DNA of 64,000 nucleotides, from NCBI GenBank assembly GCA_029948255.1, contig JALIZF010001624.1, positions 372,001 to 436,000 of the forward strand. The letters run 5' to 3'. A program made the position numbers and the translations under genes. The notes below the pieces were generated by a model, which worked only from the letters and a program-made list of their open reading frames with translations, did not search any database and was not told the DNA's origin. Shown here in pieces: positions 1-11,616 of the stretch (its first letter is position 1; every line of letters begins with the position of its first letter). The DNA comes from Telmatactis stephensoni. Its lineage: Eukaryota > Cnidaria > Anthozoa > Actiniaria > Isophelliidae.

Positions 1-284
1 ACTTGAACCATGAAAAAGCCTTACCACGCAGACCAAGCAACAACTATAACGTTCGAAGGAGAATGCCGTGATCTACGGTATCAAAAGTGGTGCAGGTCGA
101 TTATCAAAAGAAGTTTCACGTGGCCTTTATCCATGTTTATGAGTAAGTCATTCTTTACCTTCAGTGATGCCGTCTCGGTGCTGTGATATGACGGTAAGCA
201 CTCGGGAACTTTGGAAATGGATAGATAGTTTATTGGCTGAATAAATGGCAGCTCGTGAAAGCTGAATTACATATTCGTAAAACT

Positions 285-298
285 AGAATAGATAAAAT
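285..298. repeat. Target-site duplication of the LINE, left copy
   Basis: The 14-base sequence agaatagataaaat is repeated exactly at 1921-1934, just outside the LINE coding remnant. The 1-284 flank holds no gene I can recognise. Confidence 0.75.
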
Positions 299-1920
299 TA
301 CAAATTTAAATATAAATTATATTGATTATAAATCCAATTCAAATGTCAATATTATATGCATGTCAATGTTCATTGTTTCTTTTAAGACTTGAGGTTGTGA
401 TAAATGTGTTCTTGAAACGGTCGGTCTTCCACTTTGGTATAGAAAAATATCTGTTACGCCTAAGAGAAAGTGTTGGATTGTTCTTGGGAGGGAGCAGCTT
501 ATTTAGACGGTTATCACTGTCTTTTACTATGGCGTCGAACATCTTGTCGCAGATAGCTTCATTATAAGTAGTAATCTTTGGAATACCAATAAAATCTAGA
601 GCGTCATTGTACGCAATACTAGGGCAGATGATTGCCATTGCTCGTTTCTGGATGCGCTCCAGTTCAACTTTTAAATATTTCGGTAGAGCATGATGGAACA
701 CAGGTACTGCGTAGGTTAGGATGGATCTAACACATGTGGTATAGAATAGCACAAGGTCACTAAAAGGTACTTTTGCCCTTTTTAGCTGTACCAGAAAATA
801 CAAACGCTTGGCTGCTTTTTTGACTATCTCAGTAATATGGTTGTTCCATGAAAGATTATGTGATATTGTTACGCCAAGCAACTTTGCACTTTGAACGATT
901 TCTAAATCCTCTCCGTTGATAAGGATGGGGTTGAACTCCGGTGATTTCTTGGCGAAAGAAATTCGCAGTTCTTTGCATTTGTCATTGTTGAGTTGAACTC
1001 TATTGTTGATGGACCACTCGATAACTTGATTGGCAATAAGTTGTGACTTGCTTTCATTACCTTTAGCGACGATCTCAGATGTTGTCGTATCATCAACATA
1101 TTTCCATAGCTGAGCATTTAAGGAGCTGATTTCCAAGTCGTTGATTAGGACAAGGAACAACCATGGACCTAGTTTAGTTCCCTGAGGGACCCCCGACGGT
1201 ACAGGTCCCCACTCAGAGAAGCAGCCTTCAGATAATTTGATTCGCTGAGAGCGGTCAGATAGAAAGTCAATGATCCAATTGATGATGTTATTCGGTAGAT
1301 CCAATCTACCCAGCTTGTCTACCAGGAAATATGTTGTTAATAGACATGTGATCAACTCCCTTTTCAGAAAGTTTCGATATAAATTGCAAGCTGCTGGTTG
1401 TAACTGGAAGTAACTCATCTAGGTACACAGACAATATTGACGATGGAAATGGGTCGATTGCGCATGACTTAATACTGGCCAAAGCTAATTTCTTTACAGC
1501 TACATCAGACAATAGTTTGAATTCAGAGAAAACAATGCCATCACTGCGCTGATTGGAGGTAGTGGAATCGGGTGGAAGAGCCTTGTCGCGGGTTGCAGGT
1601 TTAAAAGACTTTTACTTGCCCGGAACAACTTCGATTGATATGTTTCATCAAACAAGTGCTTGTAGTACGCACATCTGGCCTTGTTGATGACATATATTGC
1701 GTAGTTTCTCTTAGTTTTGAGCATAGGAAGGTCTAGCTTGAGGCAGCCTGACTGGCCCTCCATTTTCTCTCTGATTTCCTTCTAAAATGTCTCGCCACAC
1801 TTGCACAATTTCTTCGTTAAACCAGGGGGTAAAAACGAGTTGAGATAAGACGTGCTTGTACTGGCGCTCGTTTTTGATGTGAGTCAGCGGAGAGTTTTTA
1901 CTAAAATTAAAAGGAATAAG
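299..1920 (-). mobile_element. 5'-truncated non-LTR retrotransposon (CR1/L2/Jockey-like LINE)
   Basis: The minus strand encodes the C-terminal part of a LINE polyprotein in several frames. Positions 1711-1920 give the linker that follows the endonuclease (a TPWFNEEI-like motif), 1306-1512 the start of the reverse transcriptase (KSCAIDPFP), and 363-1350 the palm and thumb with SGVPQGTKLGP, the catalytic YVDD and KLLGVTIS motifs. The frame changes at about 1350, 1500 and 1740, so this copy is dead. No endonuclease domain remains. The direct repeat agaatagataaaat flanks it at 285-298 and 1921-1934, as expected of target-primed insertion, and the 3' end (at 299) is AT-rich. Clade assignment within CR1/L2/Jockey is uncertain. 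Confidence 0.88.
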
Positions 1921-1934
1921 AGAATAGATAAAAT

Positions 1935-3406
1935 GGAAGTAAGTGCAAATTGTGAAGTCTGTCAAGTTATTGTAGATTTTGCCGTTTCAACCAATGAGGT
2001 GGATGTCACAAGTAGCACCTTTCTGCATCTACGCAGGCTATTAGCTTGCCTATATATAGTTCTTTACAATTAAAACTCACTTTATTCACTGCCATACATT
2101 TTTCAATTACCTCGGGCTTTGAATTTCGATGAAACTCGATCTCGCAATTGGCTTTTAACCTACATGGAAAATCTACTTTATACCTAGCGTGTACAAGCCA
2201 GTCAGGAACTGAAGCCGTATTGTTTATCTTACAAAGTGTCTATCCTACATGCAACGTAGTTTTCTTCCACGGCTGACCCTCTGTCTTCATTAGAACTCAT
2301 CTAGCCAATCAACACACGTGCTGAAATTCACCAAATCTCCAGGTGGAGGCATGAAAGGATCGAATACATGTGATGACGTAGGACGCTATACTTGAAGTAT
2401 TTTTTTAAATCATTTGTTTCGTGAATTGCACTGAGAGACAGAAATTCTTTTAGTTCATTGAGGTAGTTACAACTCCAAGATATCGTGTCAGAGATTCTTT
2501 ATTCTGAAACTCGCTGATTCCACTCATTCCAGGTAACTCTCGTATGTTTTAAATAATTTCTTCACAAATTACATTCATAGAACTGAAATCATTAAACTTC
2601 GATTAAAAAGAATTATATTCTTACGTAAACCTTTGTCATCAGTTGTCATCAAAGACGACTCTTCAAGAGCTAAAGTTATAAATTTTAATTGTCGGTGATG
2701 ATAAGAAAATGAAAGCACGATTGAAGTTTGTCAATATTAATAAATTGTCTACAGTTATGATGAAGACCTAACTATCCTAACTATTTCGTGTTCTCATATC
2801 ATCTCCACTTTGAAGTGTTCTCCTGATATAATTAACATATTTGTTGAAGTTGAAAGTTCCACTGTTTTTAAGTTTAATTTTCAGGACGTCTTTCATTTCC
2901 GGACTTATAATTTCCAGGCTTCTTTCAGGTGAATACTTCACAACTACTTGAATACACTATAAACTAATACCATAAACTCTAAACCTGACCTTAAAACAAG
3001 TATAACCTTCATGCAGAAAAATACGTTTTAATTTATTTTGAAAACATTTCTAGAAAGACTTGCAGAGTGACTTTGGATACTCCAAGTAATCAAGGTAAGC
3101 ATAAAGTGAATTTAATTTAGGCTTTTCGTCGTCTCATTTCGAAAAAAAGTAAAATAAACAAATAAATCCGTAGACTTCCTTTTGGTCCAAAAATATGTAA
3201 AAAAGTAAATGATTGCGCAACTGATAAAGCGAAAGTTGAAGCATTTATTGAAATCTTAAAATATCAATAATGATACGCGATGTATACTGGCTCACAGATT
3301 CAAATTTGCTGAATGAAAGAGTTTTTTACCTTTGAGGAATTTTCGGATTAAGAGAAAATAAATTAAAAATACAAAATACTACAAACTGTTTCACGAACCA
3401 TAAACT
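1935..3406. other. Intergenic, no gene recognised
   Basis: AT-rich sequence with no ORF resembling a known family and no convincing exon. I see only short poly-A/T stretches. Confidence 0.5.
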
Positions 3407-3562
3407 GCTTTTACAGCCGAAATCACTGCAAGTCACACCAAGATCGGTTTGATTTTGTTCTTTTCTGCGATCTCACAATAGGCGCGTAGCCGCAGAAAAT
3501 ACTAATCAACACAACTTAGTGTAATTTGCAGGTCGCGATGCAACGATTTCGGCTGTAAAAGC
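3407..3562. mobile_element. MITE with 18-bp perfect terminal inverted repeats
   Basis: The ends gcttttacagccgaaatc (3407-3424) and its exact reverse complement (3545-3562) enclose about 120 bp of non-coding DNA. No transposase is present. Superfamily not assigned. Confidence 0.7.
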
Positions 3563-4208
3563 AAATTTAAGAAGTTCAGAAAATATGTCTCATTAATATT
3601 ATATATGCTTTTAGACATCATGCAATTCATAAAATTCAATTTTAATTACATCAGGGACAAACAATCAAAGACGGTTCAAGTTATTCCATCTTTATGACTT
3701 TATAAAAACCTCGATGAAGTGACAATACTTTCAATTTTGGGTTGTAGTTAGCGTTCTCCAAGCTTTCGCCCGACAACTTATTGAACCAGTTGAAATCCAT
3801 GATATTTTTAAATCTTTGATGTGAGCTACTCAACTTTGAACAAAAAGTCGTGGCTTTTTTTTCACTTCTTCGAGTAACAACAATTAACTGAATAAGGTCT
3901 TGCTGAGAGAATATCAAATAAAATACATTTTTAGGCAGGATATAAAAACTCTTCTTTCTTCTTTTTAATTGATGTAATTCTAGTGCTTGGATTATTTTCC
4001 CTTTATAAAGGCAATGATTTAATCCAAAGAATGTCTCCGATTTTTAGGACTCTCTGAAAACATTGGCTCCTGATCTACACACTCAATATTGTGTGTATAT
4101 AGAGACAGAAATTCTATGCTGTTATTTTACAGACATAAAGACAAACAGAAATTCCACGGATCTTTGTTGTGTGTTTTCAGGATCAACACAACAGCAACAT
4201 CGCTCACC
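3563..4208. other. Upstream region of the PAN/EGF gene, nothing further recognised
   Basis: A 78-codon minus-strand ORF at 3681-3917 has no recognisable domain and is treated as chance. No clear TATA element stands out before the start codon at 4209. Confidence 0.4.
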
Positions 4209-7200
4209 ATGATCTCCTTTGTCCTACGTGAAGGAAAAACCGTGTGTATTCTGTTCCTTCTGCCAGCTTTTATCTTTTGTTACTCAAGATACTCAAATGC
4301 CATTTACGAGAGAATCCAAGGTAAAGTAAAGCGCAAGCTAATTAGCGCTTGTCGAAATCCTACAAAACGAAAGCCAATAAAAAATATAGAAAACAAACGT
4401 GCAAAAACTAACAATGGCGAAGCATTCCCGCAACTATACTCGCCCATCACTCACTGCTATTAACGAGCGCGATCCACTAAGGGTGGGTTCAGTGTGGGCG
4501 ATTTCGTCCCAGAACTGATGAGTTCGTAAAAGGATGAGTTTTAGCCCAGAACGAGGGTTCTAGAAAGGATTCTCCCAATTTCCGTAATAAGTCCTTTTAA
4601 CTCAAATCGGCTTCAAATTTTGGAATATGCATCATGTTTCACGACGACAATTAACAAGAACACCGTTGTGTTTTCAGATCGCAGACTAGACGGTTACGTC
4701 ATGACATCCATTTCTGTCAGTGACGTCATAGACTGTAGTGTGCAGTGTTTGATGGACACTGGCTGTAAGTCGTACAACTACAAACACAAGTCACCTTACA
4801 CATGTGAATTGAACAACAAGACCAACACCAATTTACCAGCTGCGGAATTTCCAGCCAACCAGAACTACAGCTATTTTGTAAGTTGTGAGACCTTGCATCA
4901 CAGCTGAATATTTTACCTAAACAGACATTGCGTAACACTCAAATAGTGTTGGTTGACAAATGACAATGCTCTGTGGGATGTTTTTACTTCCAGCTTTAAA
5001 ATACATCTATGTGATGAGCGATGGATAATGTTGCTTGATATTGCGTGACACTTCCAATCATGTTGCATGACAAATGGCAGGTGCCTCGTGACTTGCAAAG
5101 TTTGTTGTGCACTATTTCTTGCAGGACTCTTGAGGTGCATCACTTTCGGCTAGCTGATTGCTTTTTCTTTGTTTTTGTTTTTGTACTGATGAAGGAAATC
5201 TGTCCCTGTCATAACGGCCGTGGTACATGTCAGATTCAAGACAAATCAAGCACTACATTCAAGTGTAAATGTACAACCAACTATCAAGGTCCCTTCTGCC
5301 AAAATTGTAAGTATAGTTTCCAATTGAGATTCCACAAGAGAATCCATCTCATGAAATTCGAAAAAGTTACCTCAATATGAAAATTGAATCTATCCAAACC
5401 AAGCCTTCTCATGCTTATAATTATTCCCTGTAGATGTTCCGCTTGGTTCAAGTTCTTCAAATCCCGCCAGGTCATGTAAGCACATCAAAGACTCAGTAGT
5501 TGGAGTTACAGACGGTCCACAATGGATTGACCCAACCAACTCTGGTACTCCTTTCAAAGCGTACTGTGACATGACCACTGATGGAGGTATGTATTTGGAT
5601 AGCTTTCTATTGACACAAGAATTCCAATATAATGATTATATTACACACTAACGTAACTCCAACTTGTAACTCCCTCTGAAAAGAAGAACTCTCAGTTGTC
5701 GTATTTAGAACTACATGATTGGTCACAAGAAGGATATTTATGTTGCCAGACCGCCAGGTTACATTCACTTGGCAATGCATTCTGGAAGTTTAAGACAACT
5801 GACGCCATCATCCATATGGCCTGTTAAGACCCTGGTTTTTATTTTAAAGAGAAATATGTAATAATAACTACTCAATAACCGAAAGTGACGGGTCTTTACT
5901 GGAAAATATCAAATAAAAGCCTTGCTGTATTGACCAAGCAGAGGCAAGATCAAGACAGAGGTTTGATACTTTCCTGTAAGACTAAACTGCCGAGGTTATT
6001 AAATATTTTACTAGCTATTTCTAATAGAAAGTGAAGTGCTGCGAGCACAAAACAGCTGGTGTATCCACGTTGGCAGAACTGTTCCCCTAAAACTCACGAA
6101 AGTACACCGCTTTCTCTGATATATCAAATGTTTCTTGTTTATCTCCTGTGCGTTGTGTGACGAACACTGCTAGTTGACCTTCAATATTGAACTAGACGCA
6201 CTCGTGCGTTCACTCGTGCCCATGTAAAAGGGAGCCCAAAAATCGGCCGTAAAAAGGACATTTAGATTAGCTGCCGCTAGAGTAAGAGCGATTGACATGT
6301 TGTCGTTAATAAACTTTTTAACAAGACGCACCTCGAACCGTACACTGGTTGGCTGTAGTTCAACAAGCCGCAGTAGTAAAGACCTTTAATTTGTCTGTCA
6401 ACAACTTTTCATGCACAAATTTTGTACCGCTGATCGAATGTATCGCGTGTTCGTCTAGTGACATCCTTGAATCGACTCTCGATCACGATACGGTATGGAC
6501 TTGAACCGCTGATCGTATGTATCGCATGTTCGTCTAGTGACATCCACAGATTACACTGTGTTCCGAATAGGCTACTCGCTTCGCTCGCAGCAATTATATG
6601 GCACTTTTTTGCTCTTCATTCATTTTACAACATATTGGCCGCCGGATCTTATATTTGTACATCCGGTTTCGTGCGCTATTTGCATTTTCTGCGAGGTACT
6701 GGTTTCGATTGAGCTCGTCTGACAAATCTACATTGCATCGTACAGAACGGAAACCAATTGCTACTGAAAAAAAAAATGAAAAGAGAAGCTAATTAGAACC
6801 CGTCCAAAATTAATTTTATAGTCAATTTGTGATTTTCAATGATGTCTATGGCGTTCCGTAGTAGACAATAATAGAGTGATTTAGCAAACGCGACGCGAAG
6901 TTAGAGGTAGGTGCTGGGGCCGAACATTATCAAACTCGTCTCAGTCAGCTGTTCACAAAATATCCACATCTCATCGGCAACTAATCACAGCGCGCAGTCG
7001 TCCGTTTATCTACAGTCTGATAGAATCATTGTAGTGAAAGTCATGTGCAAATACACGTGTTATGAACGATCATACCTATTGACTTCGTTCGGTAAATTAT
7101 GTAATCATTTATCTCAGGAGGATGGACCCTTGTGTTGAACTACATTATACCGAGCTCAAGAATCCCACCAAGCTTGTTTATTGCCACTTCCATTCCTGAT

Positions 7201-7647
7201 ATTGCCAAATATGTAAACAAGAACCTTGTAATAGCTGCCACTACCCTACAGAAACTACGAAATGCGATGTCATTCAACCAGCTGAGATTCCACTGTCGTA
7301 AAGCTGCCCTTGGTCGCACTGTGGACATCGCAACAGCTTTGAATGCAAGCGGTCTTGCTGTGGTGAGCTATTTCACCTCCCCTTCTGGAATAAGACCAAT
7401 CGGGTGTGGTTCTTTCTACGTTGTTCCTGGTGATTCCTCTCAGTTATCTAAACGATGCTCAGAGTGGGGTCATCCTACAGGTAAATGGAGCCTTGACAAG
7501 TACGAAGTAAAGGAACACAAAGTATATGATCATGCATTTTACGTCGCTTCTAAGTTGCATTTCTCCATTAGGGATGTGAGAAAGGAATGTGATGACTTTA
7601 TCCAATCGGTATCACCTAAAGATGTCTGGAAGATTTATATTCGCTAG
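4209..7647 (+). CDS. Secreted PAN/Apple-EGF-fibrinogen-related protein (5 exons, about 368 aa)
   Basis: Exons at 4209-4320, 4678-4877, 5195-5306, 5434-5586 and 7118-7647 join with GT-AG introns and matching phase into 369 codons. Exon 1 encodes a signal peptide (hydrophobic stretch VCILFLLPAFIFCYS). Exon 2 encodes a PAN/Apple-like domain with four or five cysteines (CSVQCLMDTGCKSYNY). Exon 3 encodes one EGF module (CPCHNGRGTC..CKC..GPFC). Exons 4-5 encode a fibrinogen/collagen-C-terminal-like region with the hallmark AYCDMTTDGGGWTLV, followed by about 165 residues rich in conserved Gly and Trp. Corals have many secreted proteins of this layout, some annotated as 'uncharacterized skeletal organic matrix protein 5-like'; that link is from memory of the family and not proven here. 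The start is set by the ATG directly before the signal peptide. Intron 4 (1.5 kb) holds a MITE fragment. Confidence 0.82.
5740..5826. mobile_element. Fragment of the 9274-9463 MITE family in intron 4
   Basis: Contains caatgcattctgg and gacgccatcat..atggcct, matching the right arm of the element at 9274-9463. The left arm is missing or too diverged to see. Confidence 0.5.
6429..6548. repeat. Tandem near-duplicate of about 75 bp
   Basis: The phrase cgctgatcg(a/t)atgtatcgc(g/a)tgttcgtctagtgacatcc occurs twice, at about 6430 and 6506, within intron 4. Confidence 0.6.
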
Positions 7648-7721
7648 AAATGAAAATACTTGCACCGTTTTGCTTAAGATTCATTTATTTTAGTATCAGA
7701 ACATTTTTATAGCACTCTCTC

Positions 7722-7934
7722 CCTTTCCTTTCCTTTCCTTTCCTTTCCTTTCCTTTCCTTTCCTTTCCTTTCCTTTCCTTTCCTTTCCTTTCCTTTCCTT
7801 TCCTTTCCTTTCCTTTCCTTTCCTTTCCTTTCCTTTCCTTTCCTTTCCTTTCCTTTCCTTTCCTTTCCTTTCCTTTCCTTTCCTTTCCTTTCCTTTCCTT
7901 TCCTTTCAATTCCTTTCCTTTCCTTTCCTTTCCT
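7722..7934. repeat. (TTTCC)n pentanucleotide microsatellite, about 40 units
   Basis: Nearly pure array of tttcc for over 200 bp, with one interruption near 7908. It lies just after the PAN/EGF gene. The long KGKER-repeat ORF read through it on the minus strand is an artefact of the repeat. Confidence 0.98.
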
Positions 7935-8130
7935 AGCATTATACCACTTGACGGATGTTCGAAAACTGCTGATTAACCGAGGATGTTATGCAGTGTTGTA
8001 GGCATGCGCTTCATACTCAGTTTTCCCCTCTCTCATACTAGTTCACTACAAATTCACCGTAGTGAATATTTTTTCTCATAGTTGTATAGTTAAATCACAA
8101 ATAGATTCAGTTTCATTCTTCTGGCCTTGT

Positions 8131-8264
8131 GTCTGTACAGTTGATAGATGGTATCAAAATGCGGCGAGAACAAGTAAACGCCAAGTCACGAGACGAAATC
8201 GAGGGGCGTGAATGTTGTTGTCACCACACTCTGCCGTCTTCTGTGCATCTATGATAGTACAGAC
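8131..8264. mobile_element. MITE, diverged relative of the element at 18744-18861
   Basis: Ends gtctgtac..gatagatg and catctatgatagtacagac are inverted, and the interior shares the gtgagaac..caccaca arms with the 18.7-kb copy. Confidence 0.6.
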
Positions 8265-8761
8265 GCATAGGGCTAAAAGCCCCAGAAGATGACATTTGGT
8301 TACTTGCAGTCATAAAATGCATAATTAAGACCATCATAGATTTATATTGAGTTATAACTGAGTTTGCAATAACATATGATTAGATTCAGAACATATATAC
8401 TAGGTAACTGGTAATTACTACTTGACTGTGTAAAATGTTCACACCTGTCATCTAAAACTGACGATAAAGGACTAGGTAGACATAAATAAATCGAACTAGT
8501 AATATGTCATGGGTTATATTCAGAAATGGACACAAAATGCATTTGATTCAGCATCTTTTTTATTATTGTTGCAAACTATAAAAGTGTAAATGAAATTCTT
8601 TTTAGACTGAACGTCATTAAAGACAAAGATTTTTGCTATCAAGACTAATTTTAGAACTTGAATAATCTAGAATAAATTCAAAAAAAGAATGCCTTCACAG
8701 TCTAGACCTTTATGTTAATTGGTATTGTTGTGTAAGACTGTATAAATCTAAGCTAATAATG

Positions 8762-8934
8762 CAGGGCCGTAGCAAGCCCTGAAAAACTAGGAGGGGGGCA
8801 CAAGATCACTTTGCATCATTAGCATTCATTTCATTATTAATTTAACATTTTTTTCCTTGCTCTGTTCTTTCTTTTTGATATTCTCAGAAAAACTGGGAGG
8901 CATGCGCCCCCCTGCCCCACCCGCTACGGCCCTG
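8762..8934. mobile_element. hAT-like MITE (173 bp)
   Basis: Perfect 12-bp terminal repeats cagggccgtagc / gctacggccctg. Subterminal gaaaaact(a/g)g(g)gagg stretches are also inverted. The flanks share taatg on both sides, so a full 8-bp duplication is not evident. The CAGGG..GTAGC end resembles hAT-type non-autonomous elements. Confidence 0.7.
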
Positions 8935-9273
8935 TAATGGTACCAAAACAAAATATAAACATAACCAAAACATAATAAACATAAATGATGATCAAGCAAA
9001 ATCAAAGTAACTATGAATACAGTTGAACCTCACCTCGTAAGCTGATATCGTCGAAACCAGAAATGATGTCTACTTATGAGAGGTGTCTACTTATGAGAAG
9101 TTAAAATGTTATTTGTCAGAAGAAGGGATCGAGGATTGTTCTCTGTTTAATGGGAGGTGTCCATGGGATTGGCCAAACGATGTTTGCTCAAATTGTAGAA
9201 AAGAAAAACCGCTAGAATCTAGAATCTAAAACTGTGACAACACTTACAACACGTTTGGATTTTCTGCAGAGTT
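8935..9273. other. Intergenic with a possible solo pogo/Tigger-like end
   Basis: Near 9020 the sequence acagttgaacctcacctcg and repeated gtctacttatgagaag resemble the left end of TA-flanked 'CAGT(A/T)GAACCTC' elements. I could not find a matching right end. Confidence 0.3.
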
Positions 9274-9463
9274 AATAGGCCATTTGCACGATGGCGTTAT
9301 TTTACTACAACTACCAGAATGCTCTACGAATTTTCTTTCTTATTCAGATTTTTATTCCCTTTTGAGAATAGTCGAACAATTGGCACTAATTACTTTACAA
9401 AAGAAAGTGGGCAATGCATTCTGGTAGTTGTAGTATATGACGCCATCATGCAAATGGCCTATT
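9274..9463. mobile_element. MITE with about 45-bp imperfect inverted ends
   Basis: Left end aataggccatttgcacgatg and right end catcatgcaaatggcctatt are inverted. The arms extend inward through actacaactaccagaatgc. Diverged relatives occur at 5740-5826 and perhaps 43205-43330. Confidence 0.72.
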
Positions 9464-10397
9464 GTCATTTTGATACTCAGTGATTAGCCTTAGGGCTTCC
9501 AGACAAACGCCCTAGCTCGCCATATTTGTATATATGGTAAAGATATATAACTAGTGTGGTAGGATGAAATTAAAACATGACAACTGTTGACTCGCTGTGA
9601 GACTCGCTCACTCGTCAGGAGTTTATTGACACTAAAGAGAATCTACCTATATCTGCCAAAATATATAAGCTCAACTAAGCTCAACAAATCACGTTATGTT
9701 TTCGATATACTCAGAATATAAATACAAGCATATCTATATATAGATAATTGCATAGATATTGACTCTTTCAATTACAATTTAAATTCACTGAACATTATTG
9801 AAGACGAGACCGAAATGAACATCAGGAAATCTGCTGATTAGATGGTTTTAAAGGAGCGTGCACGTGGACGCTTCAAACAGCGACTGCATGTGACATTTAT
9901 TGAATTTCAATTTTGTATGCTCCATAGACGCGATTATTCAGCGCATTTATCATGAAAATCCTATTATTAAGTACTGATGTACCTAGGAATCATTTCGGTT
10001 GAAGCTTTCAGCTTCTATGTCCGATGATTTTTGCAATTAGCTATATTTTCAACCCTTTTTTCGTTTAATTCTGACTAAAATCCCGCTTCAAAGCTGTGGT
10101 AATGAGCACTGTACGATCAACTGTAGCTTTAGTGAAATATCAGCTTGCTGAACTTCATCTCATCTCGTAGTTTCTGTAGAGGGTAGACCATTACAAGGTT
10201 CTTGTTTACGACGGAATATTGTTTCTTGAAGACTTGACCGAGGGTTAATCGCAAAGGGCCGAAAGTTTGTACATTGCAAATATCCGCATCATGGCTAATC
10301 AGTTATTTCTTGCTCCAAATGGCTTCAGTTCTGATAGAACTCAACTCCTGATCATCTGTAGCCTCACTAGCTGACGGCAGGCCTTGTGCAATTTCGA
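9464..10397. other. Intergenic, no gene recognised
   Basis: AT-rich sequence downstream of the GPCR. No exon, RNA gene or clear repeat was seen. Confidence 0.45.
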
Positions 10398-11616
10398 CTA
10401 ACAGCAACAAAGCCTACAGTAATACTTTGTTATAATGGCTTTAATACTGTCTCTGTAAATGTCAATGAAAACAATGTACACGAAAAAATTTGTAATCAAG
10501 CCAACGTGCTTTATAAACAATACAACAAAAAGCAATAAATCGCTCTTCTCACGCGACAATCCGTCGAGTTTTCCTTCCTGCCTCAAATTTTTAGCAATAA
10601 GATAGGGCAACCAGGTAAGGTACAGAAGGCTGACAATGGTCACGGACATTTTGAGAACTCTTCTGTTTTGCTGTTCTCTTCTTTTTCTTGCCTCGTCAGT
10701 CTGGTTTCCTGGTACAATGTACACGAAAAAATTTGTAATCAAGCCAACGTGCTTTATAAACAATACAACAAAAAGCAATAAATCGCTCTTCTCACGCGAC
10801 AATCCGTCGAGTTTTCCTTCCTGCCTCAAATTTTTAGCAATAAGATAGGGCAACCAGGTAAGGTACAGAAGGCTGACAATGGTCACGGACATTTTGAGAA
10901 CTCTTCTGTTTTGCTGTTCTCTTCTTTTTCTTGCCTCGTCAGTCTGGTTTCCTGGTGCTCTGCGATGACTAAACTTACAAACGGTTAAAATATAAAGAGT
11001 TGTTGTCAAGGGAAGATTGATACCAACAAGTAGAGATATCAAAAAATAGTAATAGATTTTGTATTGAGAATATTCGTCGATCATATGAATTTTACAGTCC
11101 GTCACCGCCTTAGTTTCAGAAAGACGGGCAAAATGAAGAAGAGGCGATACAATCAGACCTGACCATAGCCATATCCCTGCAATGATGTATTTCTTATATC
11201 TGAAAGACTTTTCCATGGATTGGCCACTGCGTAATACCGGTCTATAGCAAGAAAAACACAACTGTGCATTGAAACCGAAGTCGAAATATACGAAAAAAAG
11301 TAAGTTTACACACGGCCAGCCCAACGTTGCTACTGCCGACAAGCCATCTGTTATCGAAGTTAAAGTTAATCAGAAACCAAGGAAATTCAACGAATGTTTC
11401 GAGAAGATCGCTGACAGCCATGTTGGCCACCAAGAAGTAGGTGGTAGTTCTCAACCGAAGGTCTTTGTAGGTTACCCATACGATCAGGGAGTTGCCGATA
11501 ATTGAGAAGAGAAAGAGAAGGCTGTAAGAAGTCGTCTTTTGAAGTTTGTGATCAACAAAGATCTGTGAAGATATGTTTTCATTCGTTTGAAGTCCCGACG
11601 CATTAAGGTTATCCAT
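10398..11616 (-). pseudogene. Class A (rhodopsin-like) GPCR with two frame breaks and duplicated TM6-TM7
   Basis: A single-exon receptor. TM1 holds the GN motif (IIGNSLIVWVTY), TM2 AVSDLLE, and TM3 begins VCKLTFF. The DRY box (AIDRYYAVANPWK) lies in a different frame from both flanking parts. TM4 and TM5 follow, the TM6 motif is LLYLTWLPY, and TM7 has NFFVY in place of NPxxY. The C-terminus is cysteine-rich (YYCRLCCC). Frame breaks fall in a 7-A run at 11293-11299 and a 4-T run at 11209-11212; each reads as one missing base. The 243 bp at 10471-10713 recur exactly at 10714-10956, duplicating the third loop, TM6 and TM7 in frame. Overall it resembles neuropeptide-type receptors of cnidarians; the ligand is unknown. 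It is either a decaying gene or a receptor damaged by assembly errors. Confidence 0.8.
10471..10956. repeat. Exact tandem duplication, 2 x 243 bp
   Basis: Copies 10471-10713 and 10714-10956 are identical by eye. The period is a multiple of three, so it adds 81 codons without a frame change. Confidence 0.93.

Noticed and set aside
7685..7939. 84-codon ORF of KGKER repeats
   Set aside because: It is a translation of the (TTTCC)n microsatellite; no gene structure.
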